Below, piece by piece: positions 17,603-26,725 of a stretch of 55,807 nucleotides of DNA. The DNA lies in the NCBI GenBank assembly GCA_022616435.1, contig JAKEET010000098.1, positions 1 through 55,807 on the forward strand, read 5' to 3'. Below the pieces are notes generated by a model. It was not told the origin of the DNA, searched no databases, and saw only the letters and a program-made list of their open reading frames with translations. The stretch is from Gemmataceae bacterium. Lineage in GTDB: Bacteria; Planctomycetota; Planctomycetia; Gemmatales; Gemmataceae. Made by a program: the position numbers and the translations under genes. Numbering within the stretch: the stretch's first letter is position 1; each line of letters starts with the position of its first letter.

Positions 17603-19711
17603 ATGCTCACTCTCCGCACCGCCCGAGGACGTCCCACGCCGCTCGGCGCGTTTTCCATGTCCGACGGGGTCAACTTCGCGATCTTGAGCCGCAACGGCAC
17701 TTCTGTCCGACTGGTCATCCTCGACGTGGATGAAGAACGCCAGCTCGCGGAATTCGATCTCGATCCCCGGGTCAATCGCACCGGCGACCACTGGCACATT
17801 CATGTCAAGGATTTGCCCCCCTCGTTTCGCTATGGCTGGCGCGTCGACGGCCCGAGCCACAACGGCCACCGCTACAACCCCGAGATCATCCTGATCGATC
17901 CGGCCTCGACGGCGCTGTCCGACGGCACGGTGTGGGGCGGCAACCACGCCTATTTTCGCGGCGCCTTCTCCGGAGCGCGGGGAAGCCACCGCCGCAGCCT
18001 GTTCTATCGCCGCTCGTTCGATTGGCGCGAGGACGCCCCGCGCCGCATCCCGCTGGGGGATTCGATCATCTACGAGCTGCACGTGCGCGGCTTCACGGCG
18101 CACCCGTCGTCCGGCGTCGCCAAGCCGGGGACGTTCGCGGGGCTGGCGGAGAAGGTCCCGTACTTGAGGGAGCTCGGCGTGACGGCGGTGGAGCTGTTGC
18201 CGGTGCACGAGTTCGACGAAGACGATTGCGTGTTCACCGACCCTGGGACGGGCGAGCACTTGCGCAACTTCTGGGGCTACAACAGCATCGCCTTCGCCGC
18301 CCCCAAGGCCGCCTACGCCGCCAGCGCCGCCGGGCACGGCCAGGTGTGCGAGTTCCGCGAGATGGTCCGCACGTTTCATCAAAACGGCATCGAAGTGTTC
18401 CTCGACGTCGTCTTCAACCACACCGGCGAAGGCGACGAGCGCGGCCGCACCTACTCGTTCCGCGGGCTCGACAACGAGCTGTACTACCTGCTCGGTCCCG
18501 ACGGCCAGTACCTCAACTTCTCCGGCTGCGGCAACACGGTCAACTGCAACCACCCGGTGGTGCGCGACATGATCCTCACGTGCCTGCGCTTCTGGGTGGC
18601 CGACATGCACGTGGACGGGCTGCGCTTCGACCTGGCCTCGGTCTTCGGGCGCGACCGCTACGGCAATGTCCTGGTCGAGCCGCCGATCGTGGAGATGATC
18701 GCCGAGGACGGCCTGCTGCGCGACACCAAGCTGATCGCCGAGCCATGGGACGCGGCCGGGTTGTACCAGGTCGGCTATTTCCCGTTCGGGCAGCGCTGGA
18801 GCGAGTGGAACGGCCGCTACCGCGACGACGTGCGCCGTTTCTGGCGCGGGGACCTGGGCATGGCGGGCGACCTGGCGACGCGGCTGTGCGGCAGCGCCGA
18901 CCTGTACGAGAGCTCAGGCCGGTCGCCGTTGCACTCGGTGAACTTCGTCACCTGCCACGACGGCTTCACGCTCTGGGACCTGGTGTCGTACAACACCAAA
19001 CACAACGAGGCGAACGGCGAGCACAACCGCGACGGCCTGGACAGCAACTGGAGCTGGAATTGCGGCGTCGAAGGTCCGACGCACGACGCCGAGGTGTTGC
19101 GGCTGCGCAAGCGCCAGGCCAAGAACCTGATGGCGACGCTGCTCTTGTCCCAGGGGGTGCCGATGCTCCTGGCCGGCGACGAGTTCCTGCGCACCCAGCG
19201 CGGCAACAACAACGCCTGGTGCCAGGACAACGAGCTGAGCTGGCTCGACTGGCGGCTGCGCGCCGAGCACGCCGATTTCCGGCGCTTCACGCGCATGCTG
19301 ATCGCGCTCCGCAGACGCCACCCGGCCCTGCGGCGGCGCACCTTCTTCCGCGGCGCCGGACCGTCGGGCGAGTTCGAGCCCGATATCGTGTGGCACGGCG
19401 TCGAGCCGTTCGAGCCCGACTTCTCGCCCGGCAGCCGCACGGTCGCCTTCAGTCTCGACGGCAGCCAGACGGGCCGCGAGCCGGACCGTGATTTCTACGT
19501 CGCCTGCAACGCCTGGATCGAGCCGGTGGCGTTTCGCATCCCGCCGTCGCCGTCCGGCCGGCGCTGGCGACGCGCGGTGGACACGGCCCTGTCGTCGCCC
19601 CTGGACATCGTCGGTCTCGATGAAGGGCCGGTGATCCCGGCGAACGCGCCGTACCACGTCAAGCGGCACTCGCTGGTGGTGTTGATTGCTGAAGGGGCGG
19701 AAGTACGGTAA
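17603..19711 (+). CDS. glgX: glycogen debranching enzyme (isoamylase type)
   Basis: A 702-residue glycoside hydrolase family 13 enzyme that cleaves alpha-1,6 branches of glycogen. An N-terminal CBM48-like domain (GRPTPLGAF, then GVNFAILSRNGTSV) precedes the barrel. Key regions are IYELHVRGFTAH, VFLDVVFNHTGEGDERG, VDGLRFDLASVFGRD with the nucleophile Asp (about residue 342), LIAEPWDAAGLYQVG with the acid Glu, and VNFVTCHDGFTLWDLVSYN. The ATG at 17,603 is chosen because the domain starts at once; the frame is open much further upstream through a noncoding spacer. Glycogen phosphorylase is encoded 14 kb away. The next gene starts 4 bp after its stop. Confidence 0.93.
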   Translation: MLTLRTARGRPTPLGAFSMSDGVNFAILSRNGTSVRLVILDVDEERQLAEFDLDPRVNRTGDHWHIHVKDLPPSFRYGWRVDGPSHNGHRYNPEIILIDPASTALSDGTVWGGNHAYFRGAFSGARGSHRRSLFYRRSFDWREDAPRRIPLGDSIIYELHVRGFTAHPSSGVAKPGTFAGLAEKVPYLRELGVTAVELLPVHEFDEDDCVFTDPGTGEHLRNFWGYNSIAFAAPKAAYAASAAGHGQVCEFREMVRTFHQNGIEVFLDVVFNHTGEGDERGRTYSFRGLDNELYYLLGPDGQYLNFSGCGNTVNCNHPVVRDMILTCLRFWVADMHVDGLRFDLASVFGRDRYGNVLVEPPIVEMIAEDGLLRDTKLIAEPWDAAGLYQVGYFPFGQRWSEWNGRYRDDVRRFWRGDLGMAGDLATRLCGSADLYESSGRSPLHSVNFVTCHDGFTLWDLVSYNTKHNEANGEHNRDGLDSNWSWNCGVEGPTHDAEVLRLRKRQAKNLMATLLLSQGVPMLLAGDEFLRTQRGNNNAWCQDNELSWLDWRLRAEHADFRRFTRMLIALRRRHPALRRRTFFRGAGPSGEFEPDIVWHGVEPFEPDFSPGSRTVAFSLDGSQTGREPDRDFYVACNAWIEPVAFRIPPSPSGRRWRRAVDTALSSPLDIVGLDEGPVIPANAPYHVKRHSLVVLIAEGAEVR

Positions 19712-19715
19712 CGAT

Positions 19716-20615
19716 ATGCTTCGATTCAGCCTGCTCGCGGCGCTTTTGGCGGTGGGACAGACTTCCGAAGTCTCCAAGCCTTCGCAAGTCTCCGCGGTCG
19801 GCGGTCCCCCGCGCCGGGTGTTTGCCCTGCATTCGGGCGTCCACATCCTCTTGGCGCATCCGGACAAGAACCACGCCGCCAAGAGGTTCCACGCGGACCT
19901 GCGCCGGCGCGGCGTGCCGGCGCGCGACCTCATCGTTCTCGATTGCCCGTTTCCCGAGGCGTCCTGGAAGAACATCGTGCCGCGCGACGGCGTGTTGATG
20001 TTTCTCGACTCGATGACGCCGTCGTCGAAGGTCGCTCAGGACAGCTACCGGGTCATGCACGAGGCCTTTCAAAGGGACGGCGTCGGACCGCGCGACGAGA
20101 TCATCTGGATCGGCCACAGCGCCGGCGGCCAGATGGGGATCACGATGGCCAGCATATCCGCCGAGCTCGCGAAGCTCCCGGAGCTGGCGAAAGCGGCGAA
20201 GCCGTATCGATTCACGATGATCGCGACCCTCGGGACGCCGATGGGAGACGGCCGTGTTCCGGACGATGTCCAGGTCCGGCAGTACTTCTCGCCGCAGGAT
20301 CCCGTCGTGCGGATCGTGTGCGACCTGGGACCGTGGGTGCTGCCGGGCTGGGGCTATCGCTGCAAGATTCGTCCCTGCACGCCGGCGCTCGGGAAGAATG
20401 GCCTCGTGCGCTGCTGGTACGGGGCCAGCCACGCGGATTGGCTGTACCAGCCGCGCCTGCTCGACCGGCTGTGGGAGGATGTCAACGGCACGGCGTCATC
20501 CTGGTGGCGCGAGCCGCGCGCCCAGGCAAGCGCCGGGGCGGCGCTGACGCAGCTCCTGGGGCGGATGCTGGAGGAGGAGTATCGGATTCATATTGAGGAG
20601 TTGCCGAGGCGTTGA
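19716..20615 (+). CDS. secreted alpha/beta-hydrolase-like protein
   Basis: A 299-residue protein with a short signal peptide (MLRFSLLAALLAVGQ). The fold looks like an alpha/beta hydrolase: a beta strand (IIWIGHSAGGQMGIT) presents the nucleophile elbow G-H-S-A-G-G (about residue 140), and a later ASHADWLYQP could hold the catalytic His. No close family is recognised and the substrate is unknown. The ATG at 19,716 is chosen for the signal peptide; an in-frame TTG at 19,686 would overlap glgX. The 4-bp gap to glgX suggests cotranscription, but a link to glycogen is not supported by any motif. Confidence 0.65.
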   Translation: MLRFSLLAALLAVGQTSEVSKPSQVSAVGGPPRRVFALHSGVHILLAHPDKNHAAKRFHADLRRRGVPARDLIVLDCPFPEASWKNIVPRDGVLMFLDSMTPSSKVAQDSYRVMHEAFQRDGVGPRDEIIWIGHSAGGQMGITMASISAELAKLPELAKAAKPYRFTMIATLGTPMGDGRVPDDVQVRQYFSPQDPVVRIVCDLGPWVLPGWGYRCKIRPCTPALGKNGLVRCWYGASHADWLYQPRLLDRLWEDVNGTASSWWREPRAQASAGAALTQLLGRMLEEEYRIHIEELPRR

Positions 20616-20958
20616 GGGTGCGTCGTGAGATAAGCCGGCTGCGTTCCGCCCGCGCCGACATCGCCGCTGCGGCCCGCAGTCAAGTGTCCCCGAAAAACGC
20701 AGCCACTTGACTCGCTCGCCACATGCCATTTAGCCACTTTGAGTTGTGAGTTGCCGCCGAGTCAAGTGTCCCTCTTGTTGTGTGGCACGATGAAATCGGG
20801 AAGTTATTTATCCGAAGGTTCCTAAGTCCCTCTGCACAATTCGTTGTAGGCATCCGGGTAGTCAATCCAAATCCATGCCAGCCGCTTGCGGAAATCGCCC
20901 TCGGCCGGCTTTACTCAGCTGCAGCTAGCCGGCCCGGATGCGACGGCCGCTCGGCGAT
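20616..20958. terminator. convergent intergenic region with AGTCAAGTG hairpin and repeats
   Basis: 343 bp without a credible gene. AGTCAAGTG (20,678-20,686) and CACTTGACT (20,704-20,712) form a perfect 9-bp hairpin with a 17-base loop. The word AGTCAAGTGTCCC appears twice in direct orientation (20,678-20,690 and 20,760-20,772). The hairpin may terminate the hydrolase gene, or the repeats may be the remains of a mobile element. AT content rises from here on. Confidence 0.5.
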
Positions 20959-21825
20959 TCAGAAACTATCATCGCCCGCGATCGTAGCCATACTAGAAAT
21001 CAGCGCAAATCCCTGATAGCTCATAAACCGTACTGATGAGTCTGCGAGGAGGAAGTGTGCCCCTCCGCGATGCGGACTCCAGAAGTGAAATGCATCACAC
21101 TGATTGCTGAATGAACCCAAACCAAAGCGATAGGGACCTGCCGAGCATTGTGGCGAGAACGCATTGATTTCATTGGCGCCGAGAACGGCGTCTAGAGTGC
21201 CAGTCATCAGTTGCCCCCATCCTCCATACTGCCAGCCCATTTCTTCGTCGGCACTTGGCGGGCGTTCCCCGATTAGGATGGTATTGCTTGTGCCGTCACG
21301 GATATCCAACAGCCTTACGGCAGAATCCAAGTACAGAGCACCTCCCCGTTTCAGGTAGTCGATCCCTTGTACTCCCAAGTACGATGTGAGGGCAATCGGC
21401 TGTGACTTAAGTCGCGTACTCAACATCTGCACGCGCCCGTCTGAAGGACATGCATAAAGCCGGAAGGGCTTTTGCCTATACGTGTGAGGCGGAACACGCA
21501 GAAAGTTTTGGTCCTTTCCAAAGGCAACCTCAATGTCCTTCCAAGTGTCGTTTGCTTCAAGGTACGGTAGTGTGTAGCTTTGCCAGCTAAGAAAGGGATA
21601 GCGTGATTTTTCCGAGGACGTGCCCGGGGGAAGAACTCGGTGCATGGCATGGTAATTCGCCATTGCAATGCCAATCTGCCGTAGGTTGTTTTGGCAGACA
21701 GTGCTGTCAGCACTTGCTCGGACCGAATGGATCGCGGGCAGGAGAATCGCTACGACCGTGCCAATAATGGCCAGGACAACTACTAACTCAAGCAGAGTTA
21801 AGCCACGTCGATGTAGCGGGCTCAT
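20959..21825 (-). CDS. DUF1559 pseudopilin-like protein
   Basis: A 288-residue protein with a full type IV prepilin-like N-terminus: RRG, then LTLLELVVVLAIIGTVVAIL, with the Glu at position +5 after the Gly. The DUF1559 body follows (NNLRQIGIAMANYHAMHRVLPPGT, then DGTSNTILIGERP). The C-terminal tag is altered: H-X9-D is kept (HRGGAHFLLADSSVRF) but the Gly after Asp is Ser. It is the last gene of a minus-strand cluster, and its ATG overlaps the stop of the DUF1573 gene as ATGA. Probably processed by a prepilin peptidase and exported. The codon use is less GC-biased than in most neighbours. Confidence 0.9.
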   Translation of the reverse strand: MSPLHRRGLTLLELVVVLAIIGTVVAILLPAIHSVRASADSTVCQNNLRQIGIAMANYHAMHRVLPPGTSSEKSRYPFLSWQSYTLPYLEANDTWKDIEVAFGKDQNFLRVPPHTYRQKPFRLYACPSDGRVQMLSTRLKSQPIALTSYLGVQGIDYLKRGGALYLDSAVRLLDIRDGTSNTILIGERPPSADEEMGWQYGGWGQLMTGTLDAVLGANEINAFSPQCSAGPYRFGLGSFSNQCDAFHFWSPHRGGAHFLLADSSVRFMSYQGFALISSMATIAGDDSF

Positions 21826-22892
21826 TTGCGGGGCAACGCTTGAATCACGATGGGTAGGCGCAGCTCATGACGATTAGCGTCAATTGCCGCGCGAAATCCA
21901 AGTTCGTAGATGCCGGGCTGTGGATGGACAGGACCGGGTGAGAAGCTGACAGTGATTTTGTGCTCCTCGCCTTCCGATTTGGCTACATGCACAGTCACGT
22001 GTTCTGGCTTCGAGACACATTCGAGCAAGAAGCGCTTGCTTGCCCTTGAGCGGCATACTACCGGTGCATCGGTCGCTACGCTTGTCCCGCTGATACGAGG
22101 CAAGAGTATGGTGCTTGGGTCAAAAACAAGCGGATACACGACCGATATCCTGGCAGGTATCGACACGAGCGTGCTCCCATCCTGGCCGATTGCGCGGATC
22201 TCGCCTTCATAAACTCCGGGTTCGAAGGGAGCATTGAAGCAAAGGTCTATTCTTGCACAGTGTCGTGCCTCGCCCGCCTCTTGTTCGGGCTCAGTGGGGT
22301 CAATACTCGTAAGCTTCGCCGATGTGAGAAGTGTCGAAAGTGTATGCTCGACGTGGTCGATATCCACTCGGCTCGCCCCGGTGTCCTTGATGAAGACGGT
22401 TTTCTCGAACGTAGCGCCCGTCTCGACATCGAGTGCAAGGACTTGGCTTGGGACCGGTACCAATGATCCCTCTGTCGTACACGATAATTCAATTCGCAAC
22501 TGCGCGTTTGTCGGGCAGTTGGAAGCGAAGAATATGTGCTCCTTCAATAGCAAGCCAGGATTTCCTCGAACAGCGAGATGAACCAAGAGTTCGATGGTCT
22601 CGCCCGGCAGCACGTCAAGAGTAGTTGTGCTTGTGATCGGCCCCACAGTCTCTTCGCTAATGAAAAGGCAGCCGCACGACGAAATGAATGCAGAAAGCTG
22701 CAGCGGCTTACCTCCTACATTAGTAATCGGGACTTTGGCGGCAACCTTTGCGCCAACAACCTGCCTGCCCAGGTCCACACTGCGCGGACACGAGATCATC
22801 GGGCCATGCGGCAGGATGAAGCGAGTGGCCAAGTAGGATATGGCTCCAACGCCGAATAGCAACGCAATGAGAATCGCCTTGCTGACCGTCAT
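21822..22892 (-). CDS. DUF1573-domain membrane-anchored protein
   Basis: A 356-residue protein. The ATG at 22,892 has GGAG six bases upstream and overlaps the previous stop as ATGA; the GTG four codons earlier is less likely. One N-terminal helix (AILIALLFGVGAISYLATRF) is followed by a DUF1573 Ig-like domain. Its pattern is VDLGRQVVGAKVAAKVPITN, then SSCGCL, where the Cys-Gly-Cys is characteristic. Two further beta-rich segments extend to the end. DUF1573 genes often accompany DUF1559 genes in planctomycetes. The function is unknown; the location is probably periplasmic. Confidence 0.8.
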   Translation of the reverse strand: MTVSKAILIALLFGVGAISYLATRFILPHGPMISCPRSVDLGRQVVGAKVAAKVPITNVGGKPLQLSAFISSCGCLFISEETVGPITSTTTLDVLPGETIELLVHLAVRGNPGLLLKEHIFFASNCPTNAQLRIELSCTTEGSLVPVPSQVLALDVETGATFEKTVFIKDTGASRVDIDHVEHTLSTLLTSAKLTSIDPTEPEQEAGEARHCARIDLCFNAPFEPGVYEGEIRAIGQDGSTLVSIPARISVVYPLVFDPSTILLPRISGTSVATDAPVVCRSRASKRFLLECVSKPEHVTVHVAKSEGEEHKITVSFSPGPVHPQPGIYELGFRAAIDANRHELRLPIVIQALPRK

Positions 22893-23995
22893 GCTTTTCT
22901 CCACCTTCGGTACACGTGGAGTGCGACGTAAACAACAGCCAAACCAATTGCTACGTATAACCAGTACGAGAAGGTGCCGGTACTAGGCGACTCGTATGTT
23001 GCCGTGGCCGGCGTCTCGAAGGACTGTGGATACGAATGCGCGACATTTGTGGGTTTGCCTTTTGCATCGATCAGGTAGGTTGTCTTGTCACGTTCGTCGA
23101 CGACCGCGACGCCTTCGGGCAATGGTAATGTGAAGACATCTGTGGCTATGGGTTTGTTTACGGTCACCACTTTGAACTGTGTTATGGTCTTGCGAAAAGG
23201 CGTCACCTTCCCGTTGGGATCCACAAGGCTTGCAATGGACTCGACTACCTTGGGAAAGTAAATGCCCGGACTCGGCTCCAGAACCAGCGTCACGAGGTAC
23301 TCAGATCGCATGGTCTCCTTCGAAGAAGAACTATGGAACGCAAAGCGCTTCACCAAGAAATTCCAGTCTCTACATACGTCGATCGTAAAGTCGGTATCCT
23401 TGAAATCAGGATGGTGGGTCACGACAATCCTGGAAACTGTAAGTCCAGTTGGATCTGGCACCGCCTCTGTCACCGTCCGCGGTTTCTTGTCAAGTAGTTC
23501 ATAAAGGTGATACCTTGGGTTCGTAGTGAGAGCAAAAAGCGCACTTCGCCAAAGGTCCCCGTAAAGAACATCTTTGGAAGTGTCGTATCGAATGGAAGCG
23601 TCCGACACGTCACCTTTCAGCGTTGGACGTGTAATCAAGGAAGTTCTAACACCGTCGGAAATCAGGATTGAACGTGTGATCCATTTTCCGGTGTCAGTGC
23701 GCTGCGACACCTTATCCGACTGGCTGTCTACGAAGACCCTCAGTTTGGAAGTGATTCTGGTTTGTCCGCCCTCATTCCAGTATTCCGCCCCCTGGCGACC
23801 AACAATGGGGGCGTTGGAATCAGTCAGGGAGACTGTTAAGGACTCGAACTGACAATGGATCGACCGTATCGCTTCCTTGGACGCTTTGCTGGCATACCTA
23901 ATCGTTTGAAGCAGGTCGTCTTGAGCATCGCATTCAACGGTCGATGCGCAATGGATCACGGCGGTCACAGCCAAAGCGCATGCAATTCGCAGCAC
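22889..23995 (-). CDS. exported LolA-like protein with C-terminal anchor
   Basis: A 368-residue protein. I chose the GTG at 23,995 over the TTG at 24,031, because GGAGG stands nine bases before it and the product then begins with a clean signal peptide (LRIACALAVTAVIHCAS). The body (about 25-310) is a beta-rich region whose pattern, with early IRSIHCQFESLTVS and later TDFTIDVCRDWNFLVKRF, is reminiscent of LolA/LppX-type lipid-binding folds. The match is weak. The C-terminus has a transmembrane helix (FSYWLYVAIGLAVVYVALHV) and a basic tail. Its stop overlaps the DUF1573 start (ATGA), so the two are coupled. Confidence 0.6.
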   Translation of the reverse strand: MLRIACALAVTAVIHCASTVECDAQDDLLQTIRYASKASKEAIRSIHCQFESLTVSLTDSNAPIVGRQGAEYWNEGGQTRITSKLRVFVDSQSDKVSQRTDTGKWITRSILISDGVRTSLITRPTLKGDVSDASIRYDTSKDVLYGDLWRSALFALTTNPRYHLYELLDKKPRTVTEAVPDPTGLTVSRIVVTHHPDFKDTDFTIDVCRDWNFLVKRFAFHSSSSKETMRSEYLVTLVLEPSPGIYFPKVVESIASLVDPNGKVTPFRKTITQFKVVTVNKPIATDVFTLPLPEGVAVVDERDKTTYLIDAKGKPTNVAHSYPQSFETPATATYESPSTGTFSYWLYVAIGLAVVYVALHVYRRWRKA

Positions 23996-24093
23996 GACAC
24001 GCGCCCTCCAACAGCTTTGCCCTTTGCCCAACCGTGAATGGTGATCGCTTGAAGGGTCGAAGGCTCAAGCGCTCGTTGACGTATCAACCGTTC

Positions 24094-24450
24094 TTAGGGG
24101 AGTTTCACCACGAAGCATCTGAAACGCTTTACCCCACAATCCAAGTTCGGATCGTCAACTCCGTTGCAGTTAGCCATGGAATTCACGAAACCGACGCACG
24201 CAATTTCCGTGTCATCACGACAGTATTCGTCTGTCTTAAACTTGCAAACGGGATAGGTATCCGCCGCCATTTTACACCAAACCTTGATCTCTCCTGCGGG
24301 GACTTCCTGACATGTGGGGCATGTCGCGTTAGGGGTCATCGGGCATTCCTTGTGGTCGGGAATCGCAAATGTCGGTGTCGCAAGAAAATGTCCCATCAGC
24401 GCAGCACCCGCTACGAGCACGCCGAATTGAAGATGATCAAGGACGCGCAT
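24094..24450 (-). CDS. small secreted Cys-rich protein
   Basis: A 118-residue protein. The ATG at 24,450 follows AAAGGAG at good spacing; the ATG or alternative start at 24,498 would include a tandem repeat. A signal peptide (about residues 1-29, ending ATPTFA) leaves a mature chain of about 90 residues with ten cysteines (C-P-T-C, VWC, PVC, EYC, IAC, ANC, LDC, FRC). These suggest disulfide cross-linking or metal binding. No family is recognised. It lies 98 bp upstream of the LolA-like gene on the same strand and is probably the first gene of that cluster. Confidence 0.65.
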   Translation of the reverse strand: MRVLDHLQFGVLVAGAALMGHFLATPTFAIPDHKECPMTPNATCPTCQEVPAGEIKVWCKMAADTYPVCKFKTDEYCRDDTEIACVGFVNSMANCNGVDDPNLDCGVKRFRCFVVKLP

Positions 24451-24720
24451 CGTCAACTCCTTTCTGGAAGAGGGATAGGAGATAGGAGATAGGAGCAAAT
24501 TACCCTATCGTGAGCTGAAAAGCAAGAAAAAAAAACCAAGAAAAGTGGAAAGGCAAGCGACTTTCGAGGGGAGTACGCAATTCCCATCCCAATCCTTGAC
24601 GGTCCTGGCCGGCGGCAACACCCTTGCCGTGGCACGGGGTTGTCTCGAGGTGGCGATGGTCGATCTGTCATCCTCGCCGAGATTCTGGCACAAGTCGCAG
24701 GCGCTTCGACCGTCGTCGCC
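24451..24720. promoter_or_regulatory. intergenic region with GATAGGA tandem repeat
   Basis: 270 bp with no credible gene, between two minus-strand genes. Three exact copies of the 7-bp unit GATAGGA lie at 24,475-24,495, 25-45 bp upstream of the Cys-rich gene's ATG. The rest is AT-rich near 24,500-24,560 and could hold the promoter of the four-gene cluster. No clear -35/-10 pair was seen. Confidence 0.4.
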
Positions 24721-26625
24721 TTAGCCGCGGAATTTCTTGCCCTCGAACACTGTGTTGTTCAGGACCGACATCAATGTTGACTCGGCGAAAAGCATCCCGA
24801 CGGTATGCTCGTCCTTGAAACCCTTGATGATTTCCGCGCGCATGTGGGGCACCAGAGCATCCATGGCCTGTTGCCCGTAATTCTGATCCGATTCCTTGGC
24901 CGCCTCGACCGCTTCGTCGTGCGTCAGCTTTCCCACCTTCATGATGTGTTGCAGCCGTGTCTCGGCATCCTGGTTGCCTTGGGCATTGCTGCCCGGCTTG
25001 CCGTGCATGGTCGAGGCATACGAGCGCGCATAGTCGTCGAGTTTGGCCGCGCCATCGTTACAGACGGCGACAGCGTCCTCACCTAGCGATTTAAGCTTGC
25101 CGATCGCGGCACAGACTGCGACCGTGAGGGCAAAGCCGCCGACGACCCCGCCTATGATGCCTGCAAGCGGCGCCGCCGCGACGGCTGCCGCGCCAGCTCC
25201 GGCGCCGCCTGCTGCGGCCCCGCCCTCGGCGGCAAGTTGTGCCCCCTTCTCCAGCGCCTTCTCCGCGAATTTCTGGGCGAGGATTTTCACCAGATCGACT
25301 GCTACCTTGATCTCGCCATCATAAGTGATCTGAATCTCCGTGATGCGGATGCCGTTGATGTTCTGGTCCTTGTAGCGATTCGGGACGCCCTCGAGCTTGC
25401 CGCCGAAGCTGCCGAAGGTCGGCGATTTGAGGTTTTCTGTCTTGAGCTCGAAGAGAGTGAAGCTCGCACCGAGCTTGCCGATCGGCGTCTTTGTGGCAAA
25501 AGAAACCTTGACCGTGACGCCTTTAGCCTTAGCCTCACTCTCGAGCGAGAATTCGGGATGGGCAAACAGGTCGACGCCTCCCACCGTGAGCTTGGCTTCG
25601 CTCTCCCAAATCTTGGTGGCCGCCTTGGCGCCGAGGCCATCTTTGCTGAGGGAAATTTCCGGCCCACGAACGTCGGGCAACTTCGCCGAGATCGTGGCAG
25701 CCAACTCGATCGATCCCTTCAGTTTGCTACCCAACGGGATGTCATGCGCGTCCAGGGGAATCTTGATCTTGCCCTTCGCGGCCGACCCGGCGGCGCCGGC
25801 GCCGCCGGCGTCATTGAGGAACGGATTGCCGCCGCCCCCTGCGCCAGCGCCGCCGCCAAGGCCCTTGACGCCATCGGCAACTTTGCCGCCAAGATCCGTC
25901 ACTCCCTTGACAACCTTGCCGGGAAGGTCCTTCACCGTGTTGACACCATCCTCCAGCTTCTGGACGAACTTCTTCTTCAACCCGCCCAAGAAACTGTCGT
26001 CTTCCGGGGCCGGCGTGGGCGCCGGCGCAGGGGGCGCGTCGGGCGCTGGCGCCGCGCCGCCCGCATCGCCGCCGGCCCCGCCACCCGCGCCACCGCCGGA
26101 ACCGCCGCCGCCCTTGCCCGCGAGGGCGCGGGCCGTGGCCCCGCCGACATCAACGCGGCCGTCGGGATTCTTGTGGCCCAGGGTCTTCTGGAATTCCTTG
26201 ATCGCGCCGATGGTGCCGCCACCGCATTTGCCGTCGTCGCTTATGCCCAGGGCCTTCTGCACGGCCTTGACGTCGTCGGGGTTGTTCACGCCGCCTGCTC
26301 CGACCGAGCCCTTGAGCGACAGCACCGAGCCGGCAGGCCCGTTGGCCGACGGCGCCCCTGTCGGCGCCGCCGGCTTCGGCGCCGGCGCGGTTGCCGGCTT
26401 GGGCGCGCCGCCGCCGGTCACCGCTTTGGCTGCGGCGGACACCTTGGTCTCGACCTTCTGGATCACCGCCTTGGCCTCGTCCTTGACGGCGCCGACCACG
26501 CCTTTCTCTTTCACCGCCTGGGAGAAAGCGTTGTATTTCTCCTCGGCGGCTTTCAGCTTGTCTTCGGCGAACTTCTTGGGGTCGAAGCCGAAGGGTTTGA
26601 ACCAGGAATCATGTTCGTCGCCCAT
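24721..26625 (-). CDS. large PGB-domain protein with glycine-zipper segment, unknown function
   Basis: A 634-residue protein without a signal peptide. Layout: a charged helical N-terminus (1-68), a Pro/Ala linker, a peptidoglycan-binding-like domain at about 105-170 (SVGAGGVNNPDDVKAVQKAL, then GAIKEFQKTLG), a Gly/Pro/Ala linker to about 205, and an amphipathic repeat-like stretch 210-255 (KKFVQKLEDGVNTVKDLPGK). A beta-rich region follows (285-445), then an Ala/Gly segment with GxxxG spacing at 465-510 (IIGGVVGGFALTVAVCAAIG), and a helical C-terminus. The modular build resembles secreted effectors or injection-system cargo, but that is inference. The 26,726-27,754 gene just upstream carries the same PGB-like domain. 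Confidence 0.7.
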   Translation of the reverse strand: MGDEHDSWFKPFGFDPKKFAEDKLKAAEEKYNAFSQAVKEKGVVGAVKDEAKAVIQKVETKVSAAAKAVTGGGAPKPATAPAPKPAAPTGAPSANGPAGSVLSLKGSVGAGGVNNPDDVKAVQKALGISDDGKCGGGTIGAIKEFQKTLGHKNPDGRVDVGGATARALAGKGGGGSGGGAGGGAGGDAGGAAPAPDAPPAPAPTPAPEDDSFLGGLKKKFVQKLEDGVNTVKDLPGKVVKGVTDLGGKVADGVKGLGGGAGAGGGGNPFLNDAGGAGAAGSAAKGKIKIPLDAHDIPLGSKLKGSIELAATISAKLPDVRGPEISLSKDGLGAKAATKIWESEAKLTVGGVDLFAHPEFSLESEAKAKGVTVKVSFATKTPIGKLGASFTLFELKTENLKSPTFGSFGGKLEGVPNRYKDQNINGIRITEIQITYDGEIKVAVDLVKILAQKFAEKALEKGAQLAAEGGAAAGGAGAGAAAVAAAPLAGIIGGVVGGFALTVAVCAAIGKLKSLGEDAVAVCNDGAAKLDDYARSYASTMHGKPGSNAQGNQDAETRLQHIMKVGKLTHDEAVEAAKESDQNYGQQAMDALVPHMRAEIIKGFKDEHTVGMLFAESTLMSVLNNTVFEGKKFRG

Positions 26626-26654
26626 GGGGAGCTGCCTTTCTTGGTCTGGTGGCC

Positions 26655-26685
26655 GGGTTCGCCGGACCTTGAATCCGGCGAATCC
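26655..26685. repeat. inverted repeat between the two PGB-domain genes
   Basis: GGGTTCGCCGGA (26,655-26,666) pairs with TCCGGCGAATCC (26,674-26,685) with one mismatch and a 7-base loop. It stands in the 100-bp gap between two codirectional genes. The hairpin resembles the AGGTCCGGC element at 14,437-14,461. It may weaken, but need not stop, transcription into the second gene. Confidence 0.6.
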
Positions 26686-26725
26686 AGCTACCGAATGATT
26701 TCCGGCCTGAACTGCGGCGCGCTTC

